DNA from: Verrucomicrobiaceae bacterium
Lineage (GTDB): Bacteria; Verrucomicrobiota; Verrucomicrobiia; Verrucomicrobiales; Verrucomicrobiaceae
Direction: 5' to 3'
NCBI GenBank assembly: GCA_029865835.1
Contig: JARXAL010000221.1
Location: forward strand, 1 to 60,027
DNA length: 60,027 nt
Shown here: positions 44,613 to 52,825 of the stretch, in pieces
Layout of the letters: each line of letters begins with the position of its first letter
How positions within the stretch are numbered: position 1 is the stretch's first letter
The notes under the pieces: generated by a model
What the model was told of the DNA's origin: nothing
The model's input: only the letters and a program-made list of their open reading frames with translations
Databases searched by the model: none
Program-made: the position numbers and the translations under genes

Positions 44613-45470
44613 TCATTTGGGAACAAGTTCAATATTGTCGATCAATCTGGCCCCACCAAAAAAGACAGCGATTGCGATGAGGTGATGTTGGTTAGCCGGC
44701 AACATAGCTTTTTCTTCAAGTGATGAGGCATCAACGAGGCCAATGTAGTCCACCCTCCCAAGAGGTGCATGGGTGGAGAGGTGCTCGGCGACGAGGTGGC
44801 GCAATTGAATCGCTCCAGTGATGCCCTTATGCCAGGCAGCCAGGGCTTTTTCCAAGGCAACCCGCAGGGCAGGGGCCTGGGAGCGCTCTTCGGGAGTGAG
44901 ATAGCGATTGCGTGAACTCATGGCGAGGCCGTCGGCTTCGCGAACGGTTTCCATCCCATGAAGGCTGACCGGGATATCGAGATCACGCACCATGCGACGA
45001 ATGATGGCCAACTGTTGGAAGTCTTTTTTGCCAAAGACCGCTGCATCAGGTTGAACGAGGTTGAAGAGCTTGGCCACAACCGTGCAAACACCATCGAAAT
45101 GCCCGGGGCGACTGGTGCCACAGAGGACCTTGGACAGTGACTGTTCGATAATCTGAATGCTGCGGTCCGAATGGTAAATCTGACTGTTAGATGGAGCGAA
45201 AACCAAATCCGCCCCCGCCTCTCGACAGCCAGCAACATCAGATTCCAGCGTGCGTGGATAGCGATCCAAATCCTCTCCGGGACCGAATTGCAGCGGGTTG
45301 ACGAAGATACTCACAGCGACCTGACCAGAGTCTCCAGCGAGGCGCCTTGCCTCTCGGACCAGGTCCAGATGCCCCTGGTGAAGGGCACCCATGGTGGGAA
45401 CAAGAACAACAGGGGCAGTTGCCATTCGCCGCCAATGTCGAAGTTCAGATACGGTGTGCAGGAGCGTCAT
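44613..45470 (-). CDS. panC: Pantothenate synthetase
   Basis: This is a 285-residue cytoplasmic ligase. Motifs are VPTMGALHQGHLDLVREAR (ATP-binding HIGH-like loop), SIFVNPLQFGPGEDLDRYPR, HFDGVCTVVAKLFNLVQPDAAVFGKKDFQQL and GLAMSSRNRYLTPEER. It condenses pantoate and beta-alanine to pantothenate. It begins 1 base after the stop of an ABC permease gene, so it is almost certainly transcribed with that exporter. panB and panD are not nearby. Confidence 0.97.
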   Translation of the reverse strand: MTLLHTVSELRHWRRMATAPVVLVPTMGALHQGHLDLVREARRLAGDSGQVAVSIFVNPLQFGPGEDLDRYPRTLESDVAGCREAGADLVFAPSNSQIYHSDRSIQIIEQSLSKVLCGTSRPGHFDGVCTVVAKLFNLVQPDAAVFGKKDFQQLAIIRRMVRDLDIPVSLHGMETVREADGLAMSSRNRYLTPEERSQAPALRVALEKALAAWHKGITGAIQLRHLVAEHLSTHAPLGRVDYIGLVDASSLEEKAMLPANQHHLIAIAVFFGGARLIDNIELVPK

Positions 45471-45471
45471 G

Positions 45472-46317
45472 TCAGGATTTCAGGTCGCGCGAGTCAAAGA
45501 TACCAAATCCGATGAGGAAAAAGGTAAGGTTCATGGCTCCCAGCACAGCGAAACTGCGAATGATCACCGGCCATGCCGGCTCCTCAGCGAGCACGCGACC
45601 GGCGGCTTGCATGTGATGAGTGAAGAGCAAGTGCTTGTAGTCCTCCATGAAACCCATGTTGCGCAGAATGAAGTCGATCAGCATGTAAGAAAGCGCGCCA
45701 ATCGTAGCCGCCGCCGGTTTGATGGGCATGCAAGAGAGCATGAAGCCAATGCTGGTGACGGTGATCATCGAAAGGGAAAGTGAGACAGAGGCCGCGATGT
45801 ATTTGCCCATGCCCGTCTGCCAGTCGTAAAAGGCGGCGATGCCAAGTTCGGGCACGAACGCAAAAAAACCACCTCCCCAGCCGGTGACAGCAAGCCCCAT
45901 CAAAAAGGCACTCCAGGCGATGAACTGAACCAACAGAACAGTGTAGGCCACACAAGTCAGGTATTTCACCAACAGAAGCCGGAAGCGGCTAATCGGACGT
46001 GCCAAAAGCATGCGCATGTGGCCATCTTCGTTTTCTTTGGCGACGATATCGCCCGAGACCAGCGTCATGTAGATGCCTCCCAATAAAAAAACGGAAGCCA
46101 TGAACAAGATCAGCGCCAGCGTTGGGGCAGAGTAATACTCGTCAAACACCTGCCCCTGCCTCGTGATGAGCGTTTTAAAATGGGTGGCACCCTTGATATG
46201 GACCAACGCGAGCACCGCCGCCTCAAGAGCTAGAAAGGCACCGAACCCCAAATAGGTGCGTTTGCGTGCGAGCAGCTTCAAGCACTCGGCACGCCATTGT
46301 TGAAAGAAGAGAAACAT
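45472..46317 (-). CDS. ABC-2 type transporter permease
   Basis: The gene encodes 281 residues from ATG 46317 (MFLFFQQWRAECLKLLARKRTY); the track's upstream 25 codons overlap the ATPase region and are not needed. Six membrane helices are visible, including TLALILFMASVFLLGGIYMTLVSGDIVAKENEDG, the usual N-terminal segment of ABC-2 exporter permeases, and a C-terminal IIRSFAVLGAMNLTFFLIGFGIF. Paired with the preceding ATPase it should export an unidentified substrate such as a lipid or drug. The 1-base gap to panC is unusual for an exporter. Confidence 0.88.
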   Translation of the reverse strand: MFLFFQQWRAECLKLLARKRTYLGFGAFLALEAAVLALVHIKGATHFKTLITRQGQVFDEYYSAPTLALILFMASVFLLGGIYMTLVSGDIVAKENEDGHMRMLLARPISRFRLLLVKYLTCVAYTVLLVQFIAWSAFLMGLAVTGWGGGFFAFVPELGIAAFYDWQTGMGKYIAASVSLSLSMITVTSIGFMLSCMPIKPAAATIGALSYMLIDFILRNMGFMEDYKHLLFTHHMQAAGRVLAEEPAWPVIIRSFAVLGAMNLTFFLIGFGIFDSRDLKS

Positions 46318-46334
46318 GGATGGTTGGGAGATGT

Positions 46335-47225
46335 TCAACGGCGGCGCAAGCCGAGGTAGAGCTCTTCGAGGGATTGTTTGTGTGGCTGCCAACTTTCGAC
46401 TCTGACGTTACCCTCAACGAGCGCCCGGAGGACGGTATGGCCTTCCATCGGGGGCGGCAATTCGACAATGCCTTCACGATCCATCTTCAGTTCCAATCGG
46501 GCACAGACGACCCGCCCTTCCTGAACGTCGGGCGAGGTTAACTGAAAACGCACTTTGTTTTCTCCACGCCCCGGAACGATGCCTTCAAAAACCTTTTTGC
46601 CCTCGCGCAGAATGACACAACGATCACACATCTGCTCGACCTCGCCCAAAAGATGGGAGTTCAACAAGATGGTCATTCCAAACTCATCACGCAAACGCAG
46701 GATGAACTCGCGAAACTCAGTGATGCCCTCGGGATCGAGCCCATCGGTCGGCTCATCAAGAAGCAGACACTTCGGCTGCGGCAAAAGCGCCTGGGCAAGG
46801 GCCAAACGCTGTCTCATGCCGTGACTGTAAGTGCCTGTTTTCGCATCAATGCGGTCATGTAACTGAACCAGCTTCACAATGCGACGTGCCTCGGCCTCAT
46901 CCCAATATCCAGAAAGGCTGCATAAAGCCTTCAAGTTCTGCCAGCCAGTGAGGTAGTCATAAAAGGCGGCGGCTTCGTAAATGGCTCCGATTTGTCGCAG
47001 CGCGGCTGCTCGCTGGGTCTGCACCGAATAGCCTCCAATATTCACCTGTCCCTTATCCGGGTGAACCATGCCGAGCATAATGCCCATCACCGTGCTCTTA
47101 CCCGCTCCGTTGTGCCCTAATAGACCCACAATTTCTCCCGCCTGGACCGAGAAGCCAACGTCGTCGAGCGCCAGCTTGCCTGCCTTCCACTGTTTGGTGA
47201 GATGTTGGATTTCGAGTAGTGCCAT
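46335..47225 (-). CDS. ABC exporter ATPase
   Basis: This 296-residue ATP-binding subunit has Walker A (GHNGAGKST), the signature region YSHGMRQRLALAQALL, Walker B (CLLLDEPTDGLDPEG) and the H-loop (LLNSHLLGEVEQMCDRC). A C-terminal accessory domain of about 70 residues follows. It belongs to the ABC-2 exporter class (drug/bacteriocin/lipid) and pairs with the permease gene starting 17 bases downstream. The upstream membrane-anchored protein gene ends 21 bases before it. Confidence 0.94.
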   Translation of the reverse strand: MALLEIQHLTKQWKAGKLALDDVGFSVQAGEIVGLLGHNGAGKSTVMGIMLGMVHPDKGQVNIGGYSVQTQRAAALRQIGAIYEAAAFYDYLTGWQNLKALCSLSGYWDEAEARRIVKLVQLHDRIDAKTGTYSHGMRQRLALAQALLPQPKCLLLDEPTDGLDPEGITEFREFILRLRDEFGMTILLNSHLLGEVEQMCDRCVILREGKKVFEGIVPGRGENKVRFQLTSPDVQEGRVVCARLELKMDREGIVELPPPMEGHTVLRALVEGNVRVESWQPHKQSLEELYLGLRRR

Positions 47226-47246
47226 GCGGAGTGGGTATCTGTGATT

Positions 47247-47867
47247 CTACCGCCTGAATCCCTGAAGGAAGGCCTGCATGTTCTCAAGCATCTGAGCCAT
47301 CTCCAACTTCTTGGCGGGCTTGGCATCCCGATATTGCATCTCCAAACCGAATCCAATCATGTCGTCAAACTCGCCCTCCACGCTACCCTTCGGGCTGGCG
47401 GGATCAGTTGGCGGCTTGTCCTCGGGGTTCTTGGCTTTGTCGCCCCGACCCCCGGTCTCGCGCCGAAGACGAGCTGTGATGCCCTTGCGGGTCTCGGGTG
47501 ACATTTGTTCTAGAATGGTGATCACTTTTTTGAGGTGGTGTTCGACCGTTCCATCGGCGTAGCGATGCTGCTCGGGCTCGGAAAGAGAGTCAAAAAAAGC
47601 GCTTACCACGGTCTCTCCTTCTTCGCGAAGATCGCGGCGCTGGGAGAAATCAAGCAGGTTTTGGCTGGCAATAACGCGTTCCAGGTAGGCGGAACGAAGG
47701 TTGTCATTGAGGTTGGGGTTTTCCTGCCAGGGCGCAGCCTGCATCAACCCCATGACCTTTTCAGGATCTGAAACTTGATCCTCCGTAGACCACATCACCA
47801 CCGCAACGGCGGTCCAAGTGCACGCCACGAAAATCAATACGAGGGTCCAAGTTCGGTTGAGAGTCAT
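47247..47867 (-). CDS. Membrane-anchored protein of unknown function in ABC operon
   Basis: The product is 206 residues from ATG 47867. One membrane helix (TWTLVLIFVACTWTAVAVVMW) is followed by a soluble helical domain with LMQAAPWQENPNLNDNLRSAYLERVIASQNLLDF, DSLSEPEQHRYADGTVEHHLKKVITILEQMSPETR and a C-terminal AKKLEMAQMLENMQAFLQGF. It is rich in acid/base pairs, with a Lys/Pro linker. I recognise no family; it may be a periplasmic or cytoplasmic adaptor of the ABC exporter downstream. It is divergent from ssb (97-base gap). Confidence 0.72.
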   Translation of the reverse strand: MTLNRTWTLVLIFVACTWTAVAVVMWSTEDQVSDPEKVMGLMQAAPWQENPNLNDNLRSAYLERVIASQNLLDFSQRRDLREEGETVVSAFFDSLSEPEQHRYADGTVEHHLKKVITILEQMSPETRKGITARLRRETGGRGDKAKNPEDKPPTDPASPKGSVEGEFDDMIGFGLEMQYRDAKPAKKLEMAQMLENMQAFLQGFRR

Positions 47868-47964
47868 GCCGGTGAGTTTCCATCCTCTACGGCTACCCGT
47901 AGCGATGCAAAACAAAAAATGGCGGTTGCCCTTTCACCTGCTGTGCCCCTACAATGGAGGCACT

Positions 47965-48543
47965 ATGGCCAATTTGAACAAAGTCATGCTGATCGGGAAT
48001 CTTACCCGCGACCCAGAAGTGCGTTACACCCCCAAAGGCACCGCCGTGGCGGACATCGGCCTTGCGATCAATCGCTACTTCCAAAACGACAACGGCGAGC
48101 GTCAGGAGGAAACCACTTTTGTCGATGTGACCCTGTGGGGAAAACAAGCGGAGCTTGCCCAGCAATACCTTGGCAAAGGACGCCCGGTCTACATTGAAGG
48201 GCGCCTTCAGCTCGACTCCTGGCAGGACAAGGACGGCCAGAAACGGAACAAATTAAAAATCGTCTGCGAAAACATGCAGTTCCTGGGTAGCCGCGACGGT
48301 GGGGGCTCAGGCGGTGGCGGCGGTCAACGCGACGAAGAAGAAGGCGGCGGTGGCGGTTACAATCGCCCACAACGTCAGTCTGGCGGTGGGGGCGGCTACG
48401 GCGGCAACCGCGGTGGGGGCGGAGGCGGTAACAGCGGAGGTTCTTCCCGTCCAGCACCCGCTCAGCGTCCAGCACCAAAAGACGATGATTTCGGTGACGG
48501 ACCCATTACCGACGGTCTCGACGAGGACGACATTCCATTTTAA
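47965..48543 (+). CDS. ssb: Single-stranded DNA-binding protein
   Basis: The protein is 192 residues from ATG 47965 (MANLNKVMLIGNLTRDPEVRYTPKG), the universal SSB start; the track's earlier start is a shadow. The OB fold runs to about residue 110 and includes VDVTLWGKQAELAQQYLGKG and VYIEGRLQLDSW. A long Gly-rich, disordered linker with runs of glycine leads to the acidic tip DEDDIPF, which recruits repair and replication partners. It is divergent from the ABC operon and convergent with rsmH, with 6 bases between stops. Confidence 0.97.
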   Translation: MANLNKVMLIGNLTRDPEVRYTPKGTAVADIGLAINRYFQNDNGERQEETTFVDVTLWGKQAELAQQYLGKGRPVYIEGRLQLDSWQDKDGQKRNKLKIVCENMQFLGSRDGGGSGGGGGQRDEEEGGGGGYNRPQRQSGGGGGYGGNRGGGGGGNSGGSSRPAPAQRPAPKDDDFGDGPITDGLDEDDIPF

Positions 48544-48549
48544 GATCGA

Positions 48550-49602
48550 TCAAGCCCGCACCGCCCAGCGCAGTTTGGCGCTTGAGGCTCGCGGGTTCGC
48601 TTGGATCTCCTTCCGGGAAGCTCGTATGACTTCACTGGCAATTTGTTTGTAGGATCCGTCTTGCAGTCCCTCTTGGAAGGCGGCCTTGACTCGGCGATCC
48701 TCACCCGAGTGGAAAGTCATGATGGCGACACGCCCTCCGGATCGGACAGCGTGGGGGACGCATCGCAGAAATGATTCCAAGACTCCAAATTCATCATTTA
48801 CGGCGATGCGTAGCGCCTGGAACACTCGGCGGACGGAAAGTTCACGTTCTTCCTCCAAGACGTGTCGCGGCAGGGCGCCACGAACCGTTTCAGCCAAAGC
48901 CTTCGTGGTCGTCAGTCCGCCGCTGGCAGCCTTAGTATGAAGATGTCGCGCTAGAGCTCCCGCAAAAGGCTCGTCAGCATTTTCGATGAGCAGAGACTCA
49001 ATCTTTTTCACATCAAGTCGCTGCAGAAGATCCGCCGCAGACTGACCCTTCTGCGGGTTCATACGCATATCCAGGGGGCCGGAAAGCTTGAAGCTGAAAC
49101 CCCGCGCAGGGTTATCGATCTGCATGGACGAAACACCCAGGTCCGCTAGAACGAAATCAGCTCCGTCATGCCAGCCAATCGCTTTGACAGCGTCAGCGAT
49201 CCCCGCAAAATTCGCTCTTCGCGAAACAAACGCATCTTCATCATAGCCCATTTGACGGAGCCGTTCAGTGGTCTTTGGCAACTCAATGGGGTCTTGGTCC
49301 ATACCCAATAGACGCCCTCCCGGTTGGACTCCCGCCAGCAAGCGTGACGCATGCCCGCCATACCCAAGCGTGGCATCGACTCCATGCTCACCCGGTTGCG
49401 GGGACAGCACTGTGAGGATCTCTTCGACCATGATCGGGACATGCTGGCCAGCTGGCGTCTTTCCGCTGGCTCGGACTTTAGCGACGGTTTCCGAGTACTT
49501 TTCCGGATCCAACTCCTTGTACTTCTGCTCAAATTGACGCGGGTGCGTGCCACGGTAGCGAGCGCGGCGCGGCGGGCGCGGGGCAGGGGATTCGTCGGCC
49601 AT
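48550..49602 (-). CDS. rsmH: 16S rRNA (cytosine1402-N4)-methyltransferase
   Basis: The protein is 350 residues from ATG 49602. Family markers are HVPIMVEEILTVL, VDATLGYGGHASRLLAG (SAM-binding), FVLADLGVSSMQIDNPARGFSFK, GPLDMRMNP and AIMTFHSGEDRRVKAAF. RsmH methylates C1402 in the ribosomal P site. It is usually the second gene of the division and cell-wall cluster after mraZ; here it is alone with an overlapping MazG-like gene, so it has been separated from that cluster. The N-terminal 50 residues are basic and extended. Confidence 0.96.
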   Translation of the reverse strand: MADESPAPRPPRRARYRGTHPRQFEQKYKELDPEKYSETVAKVRASGKTPAGQHVPIMVEEILTVLSPQPGEHGVDATLGYGGHASRLLAGVQPGGRLLGMDQDPIELPKTTERLRQMGYDEDAFVSRRANFAGIADAVKAIGWHDGADFVLADLGVSSMQIDNPARGFSFKLSGPLDMRMNPQKGQSAADLLQRLDVKKIESLLIENADEPFAGALARHLHTKAASGGLTTTKALAETVRGALPRHVLEEERELSVRRVFQALRIAVNDEFGVLESFLRCVPHAVRSGGRVAIMTFHSGEDRRVKAAFQEGLQDGSYKQIASEVIRASRKEIQANPRASSAKLRWAVRA

Positions 49603-49946
49603 CACAGTTCGTTGTATTTGGCGTTTGAGCCGCGCGCTTTTTCGACCGGATACCGTATCTCGTTGCGCGCAAGTTTTGCCAGCATCGCGTCCTCCAATGA
49701 AATGCCCAGATTATGAGCCAGCTCAAACAGGAGGATGGCGACGTCGGCGATTTCATTCTCGATCTCAGGCTTCTTGGCCTCTGCGATCTGCTCAGCCTGC
49801 TCGGGAGACTTCCACACGAACGGTTGCATCAGTTCTCCTGCCTCCGCCGCGATGGCCACCACAAGGTCTTTGGGATTGTGAAAAATCATCCAGTCCCTGG
49901 CGTCGCGAAACGCGCAAATCCGCGCGGTGATCTCATCAATGCTCAT
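49602..49946 (-). CDS. MazG-like nucleotide pyrophosphohydrolase
   Basis: The protein is 114 residues from ATG 49946 (MSIDEITARICAFRDARDWMIFHNPKDLV). The all-alpha NTP pyrophosphatase core shows EAGELMQPFVW and the metal-binding E..E..D pattern in EIENEIADVAILLFELAHNLGI. Members of this small MazG/RS21-C6 group hydrolyse (d)NTPs such as dCTP analogues for housecleaning. The stop overlaps the rsmH start by one base (TGATG), so the two are translated together. Confidence 0.9.
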   Translation of the reverse strand: MSIDEITARICAFRDARDWMIFHNPKDLVVAIAAEAGELMQPFVWKSPEQAEQIAEAKKPEIENEIADVAILLFELAHNLGISLEDAMLAKLARNEIRYPVEKARGSNAKYNEL

Positions 49947-50001
49947 ATCTGCAAAGATGGGACCCGTATCGCCAACGGGCAAGCGAACGATTCAGGTTTG
50001 G

Positions 50002-51276
50002 CTAGGAGACCTTCGGTTCCCAGCCTTCGCGATAACTCCGAGACCACAAGGCTCTCGCTGCTTCATTGTCACCGCTGATTTTCTTCGTTGCCGCATCGAA
50101 CAAAACCGTGCTCTGGGTGCGCCAGGCAATATTGCCCAAATGACAGAGTAGGGTGCTTTTTTGACCCTCCTCAATTTCGGAATTGAGCGACGAACCACTG
50201 CGAATGGCATCGACGAAATTTTGGAAATGCGCCACATCACTGGTCGTGCCTTTTTTGGTCTCAACCTCAACACCTTTGAGGTCATACAAGGTGTAGTCGT
50301 CTTGGCTGCCAATGACGAGGCTGCCGCCTTCCCCGTAGATCGCCACGAAAGGACTCTTGTCTTGCGGACGCGGGTGGCAGGAACTGCCGTCCCAAAGCGC
50401 ACCACTATTGCCGAAATCATAGCCGGCGATAATGGTATCCGGCGTCTCCTGGGTATCATCGAAGTGGTAGCGGCCCCCAGTGCAAGTCACCTTGACAGGA
50501 TAATCAGCACCTAGCCCCCAACGAACCAGGTCCAGTCCGTGCGGACCATTGTTGGCAAGCTCACCGCCACCCCAGTGCCAGAGCCAATGCCAGTCGTAGT
50601 GAAGATATTTGGACACATCATCTCGAAGCGGCGCAGGCCCTTGCCAGAGATCCAGATCCACCTGCGCCGCGGGCTTCTGACCGCCCTGGCCTATGGCGGT
50701 CCGCTTGTTGTTGTAGAACGAACGCGCAAACGTGCGCTTGCCAATAACGCCTTCTTCCAACCGCTGTATCGCCTCACGCACCATCGCATAGCTCCGCCGT
50801 TGATTGCCCATTTGCACTCGGCGGTCATGCTTGCGCGCTGCCTCAACCATCAGTTCGGCCTCGCGCGGGTTGTGGCTGCCGGGTTTTTCAACGTAAACAT
50901 GCTTGCCCGCATTGCAGGCCAGGATGGTTGCGGGAGCATGCCAGTGGTTGGGCAATGCGAATGACATCGCATCCACATTTTTGTCCTCCAAAATCTTCCT
51001 GAAGTCCGTCGCCGTCTTGGGTGCCTTGCCTGATTTATCCTGAACCATCGCCAGACCCTTTGACAAACGCGACTCATCGACCTCGCATAAATAGGCAATC
51101 TCGACATTCTTTGTGTTTAGAAGTGCCGCTACGTGTCCCATTCCACGACCTAGTCCAACGACAGCAACTCTCACCCGATCATTGGCACCGTCGGCTGCAC
51201 GAAGACGAGTGGTCGATGAAAAGGCCGTGCCAGCACTCAGCACGACCGATTTTTGAAGAAGTTGGCGTCGGTTCAT
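50002..51276 (-). CDS. Tat-exported Gfo/Idh/MocA-family oxidoreductase
   Basis: The protein is 424 residues from ATG 51276. A twin-arginine signal (MNRRQLLQKSVVLSAGTAFS) precedes the Rossmann fold (VRVAVVGLGRGMGHVAALL). The family's EKPGSHNPREAELMVEAA contains the catalytic Lys of the E-K-P motif, and HWGGGELANNGPHGLDLVRW carries conserved His and Asp in the second domain. Such exported members, common in PVC bacteria, probably act on sugars in the periplasm with a tightly bound nicotinamide cofactor. It is divergent from a PQQ-type propeller gene, with 98 bases between start codons. Confidence 0.93.
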   Translation of the reverse strand: MNRRQLLQKSVVLSAGTAFSSTTRLRAADGANDRVRVAVVGLGRGMGHVAALLNTKNVEIAYLCEVDESRLSKGLAMVQDKSGKAPKTATDFRKILEDKNVDAMSFALPNHWHAPATILACNAGKHVYVEKPGSHNPREAELMVEAARKHDRRVQMGNQRRSYAMVREAIQRLEEGVIGKRTFARSFYNNKRTAIGQGGQKPAAQVDLDLWQGPAPLRDDVSKYLHYDWHWLWHWGGGELANNGPHGLDLVRWGLGADYPVKVTCTGGRYHFDDTQETPDTIIAGYDFGNSGALWDGSSCHPRPQDKSPFVAIYGEGGSLVIGSQDDYTLYDLKGVEVETKKGTTSDVAHFQNFVDAIRSGSSLNSEIEEGQKSTLLCHLGNIAWRTQSTVLFDAATKKISGDNEAARALWSRSYREGWEPKVS

Positions 51277-51374
51277 CCCGTACCAATCGCATATCAGACA
51301 CAACGTCTTGCACCGCTTCGACGATACAACACCTTGCGGGACAGCGTTTGCTTTGCTCCACTGCCTTCTCCGCC

Positions 51375-52682
51375 ATGCGCTTATCATCGTTTCTCCCGCT
51401 CCTCCTCCTGGCCATCGGTCAGCTCTCCGCTCAAACGCTCGTCACCACACCGCTGTTCTGGCCTGACAAAAACGGACCAACACTGAACGGTGCAGTCTCG
51501 GAGGCGGATACTGCGAAACTCCCGGTGGAATGGAACGCGGCCTCCGGCAAAAACATCGTCTGGCGTCTTCCCTTGGAGAATGAAGGACATTCCACCCCAG
51601 TCATCGGAGGGGACTTGATTTGGTTTACCTCCGCCACCAAGGACGGCAAAAAGCAATGGGTGCACGGGGTGAACCGCCACACAGGCAAGATGGTTCACGA
51701 CATTCTGCTTTTTGAAAACGCCAACCCCGAGGAGCTCGGTAATCCCCTGAACAACTACGCCGCACCGTCCTGCGTCTTGGACGAGAACTCAGTTTACGCC
51801 CACTTTGGCACCTACGGCACTGCCCGCCTCAACGCCGCTACGGGTGAAAAAATCTGGGAGCGCCGTGACATCAACGCGCGCCACTTCCGCGGCCCAGGTT
51901 CTTCGCCGCTGCTCTATGAAAACCTGATCGTCCTAACCTTCGACGGCATCGACCAACAGTATGTGACTGCCCTGGAAAAAGACACAGGCAAGACAGTCTG
52001 GAAAACCGCACGCACCACCGACTACGGAGACCTTGATGCCGAAGGCAAACCCACCCGGGATGGCGACATGCGCAAGGCCTACCACACACCCATTGTCTTC
52101 AACATCGCCGGCTCTCCCCATCTCATTTCAGTCGGCTCCCGCTCCGCCTTTGGCTACGATCCAGCCACAGGCAAAGAACTCTGGAACGTTCCCCACGGCG
52201 GCTTCAATGCGGCAGTGCGACCCATGCAACTGGGCGATATGATCTTCATCAATACGGGAGCCGAACGCGCCCACCTTCTTGGTATCCGCACGGATGCAAA
52301 CATGAAAGGCAACATCGCCGCGACGCATACGGTTTGGAATCACGAAAAACGGAACTCCAGTGAGGCTTGCGCAGTCATTCGAGACGGAAAAATCTTCCAA
52401 ATCACCCGCGGAGGAATCCTCACCGTCATCAATGCAAAGACTGGTGCCGAGGTGGCCGAGGGTCGTCTCGCAGGACAGCACCTGCCTTCACCCATCCTCT
52501 CAGCCGACAAACTCTACTTCAGCAACGACCGTGGCATCACCTTCATCGTTAGCGCGGACGAAAAGCTCCAAACCCTGCATGAAAACGAAATCGGCGAACC
52601 CTTCAGCGCTGGACCCGCTGTCGCCGAGGGTTCGCTTTACTTGCGCAGCAAGGCCGCACTTTATCGCATCGAGACGAGATAA
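51375..52682 (+). CDS. Secreted PQQ-like beta-propeller protein
   Basis: The protein is 435 residues from ATG 51375 (MRLSSFLPLLLLAIGQLSAQ, signal peptide). The track's upstream 118 codons are antisense to the oxidoreductase gene. Repeated propeller blades are visible: GVNRHTGKMVHDILLFENAN, RLNAATGEKIWERRDI, LEKDTGKTVWKTARTTDYGD, GYDPATGKELWNVPHGG and VINAKTGAEVAEGRL. They resemble PQQ-enzyme/BamB-type blades, but the PQQ-binding Cys-Cys and acidic catalytic residues are not apparent. It is likely a periplasmic structural or binding protein, abundant in Verrucomicrobiota. The 143 bases after its stop hold no gene. Confidence 0.88.
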   Translation: MRLSSFLPLLLLAIGQLSAQTLVTTPLFWPDKNGPTLNGAVSEADTAKLPVEWNAASGKNIVWRLPLENEGHSTPVIGGDLIWFTSATKDGKKQWVHGVNRHTGKMVHDILLFENANPEELGNPLNNYAAPSCVLDENSVYAHFGTYGTARLNAATGEKIWERRDINARHFRGPGSSPLLYENLIVLTFDGIDQQYVTALEKDTGKTVWKTARTTDYGDLDAEGKPTRDGDMRKAYHTPIVFNIAGSPHLISVGSRSAFGYDPATGKELWNVPHGGFNAAVRPMQLGDMIFINTGAERAHLLGIRTDANMKGNIAATHTVWNHEKRNSSEACAVIRDGKIFQITRGGILTVINAKTGAEVAEGRLAGQHLPSPILSADKLYFSNDRGITFIVSADEKLQTLHENEIGEPFSAGPAVAEGSLYLRSKAALYRIETR

Positions 52683-52825
52683 AAATCGGCGCCAAAGAAC
52701 CGCAAGCGAGAGGCCTTGCGAAACCAATGATAGAGTAGATCCACCCTCAACCCATCGCGGATTTACGCCGTTCTCTTCCTCGGTGCTCTTGTTCCGTTGC
52801 CCAGCGACGGAGTGATCTAAGTGCT

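Noticed and set aside
51021-51374. 118-residue N-terminal extension of the propeller ORF
   Set aside because: It is antisense to the Tat oxidoreductase gene; the signal peptide begins at 51375.
52785-52815. Possible hairpin TCCGTTG/CGACGGA after the propeller gene
   Set aside because: The stem has a wobble pair and no T-run follows; too weak to call a terminator.
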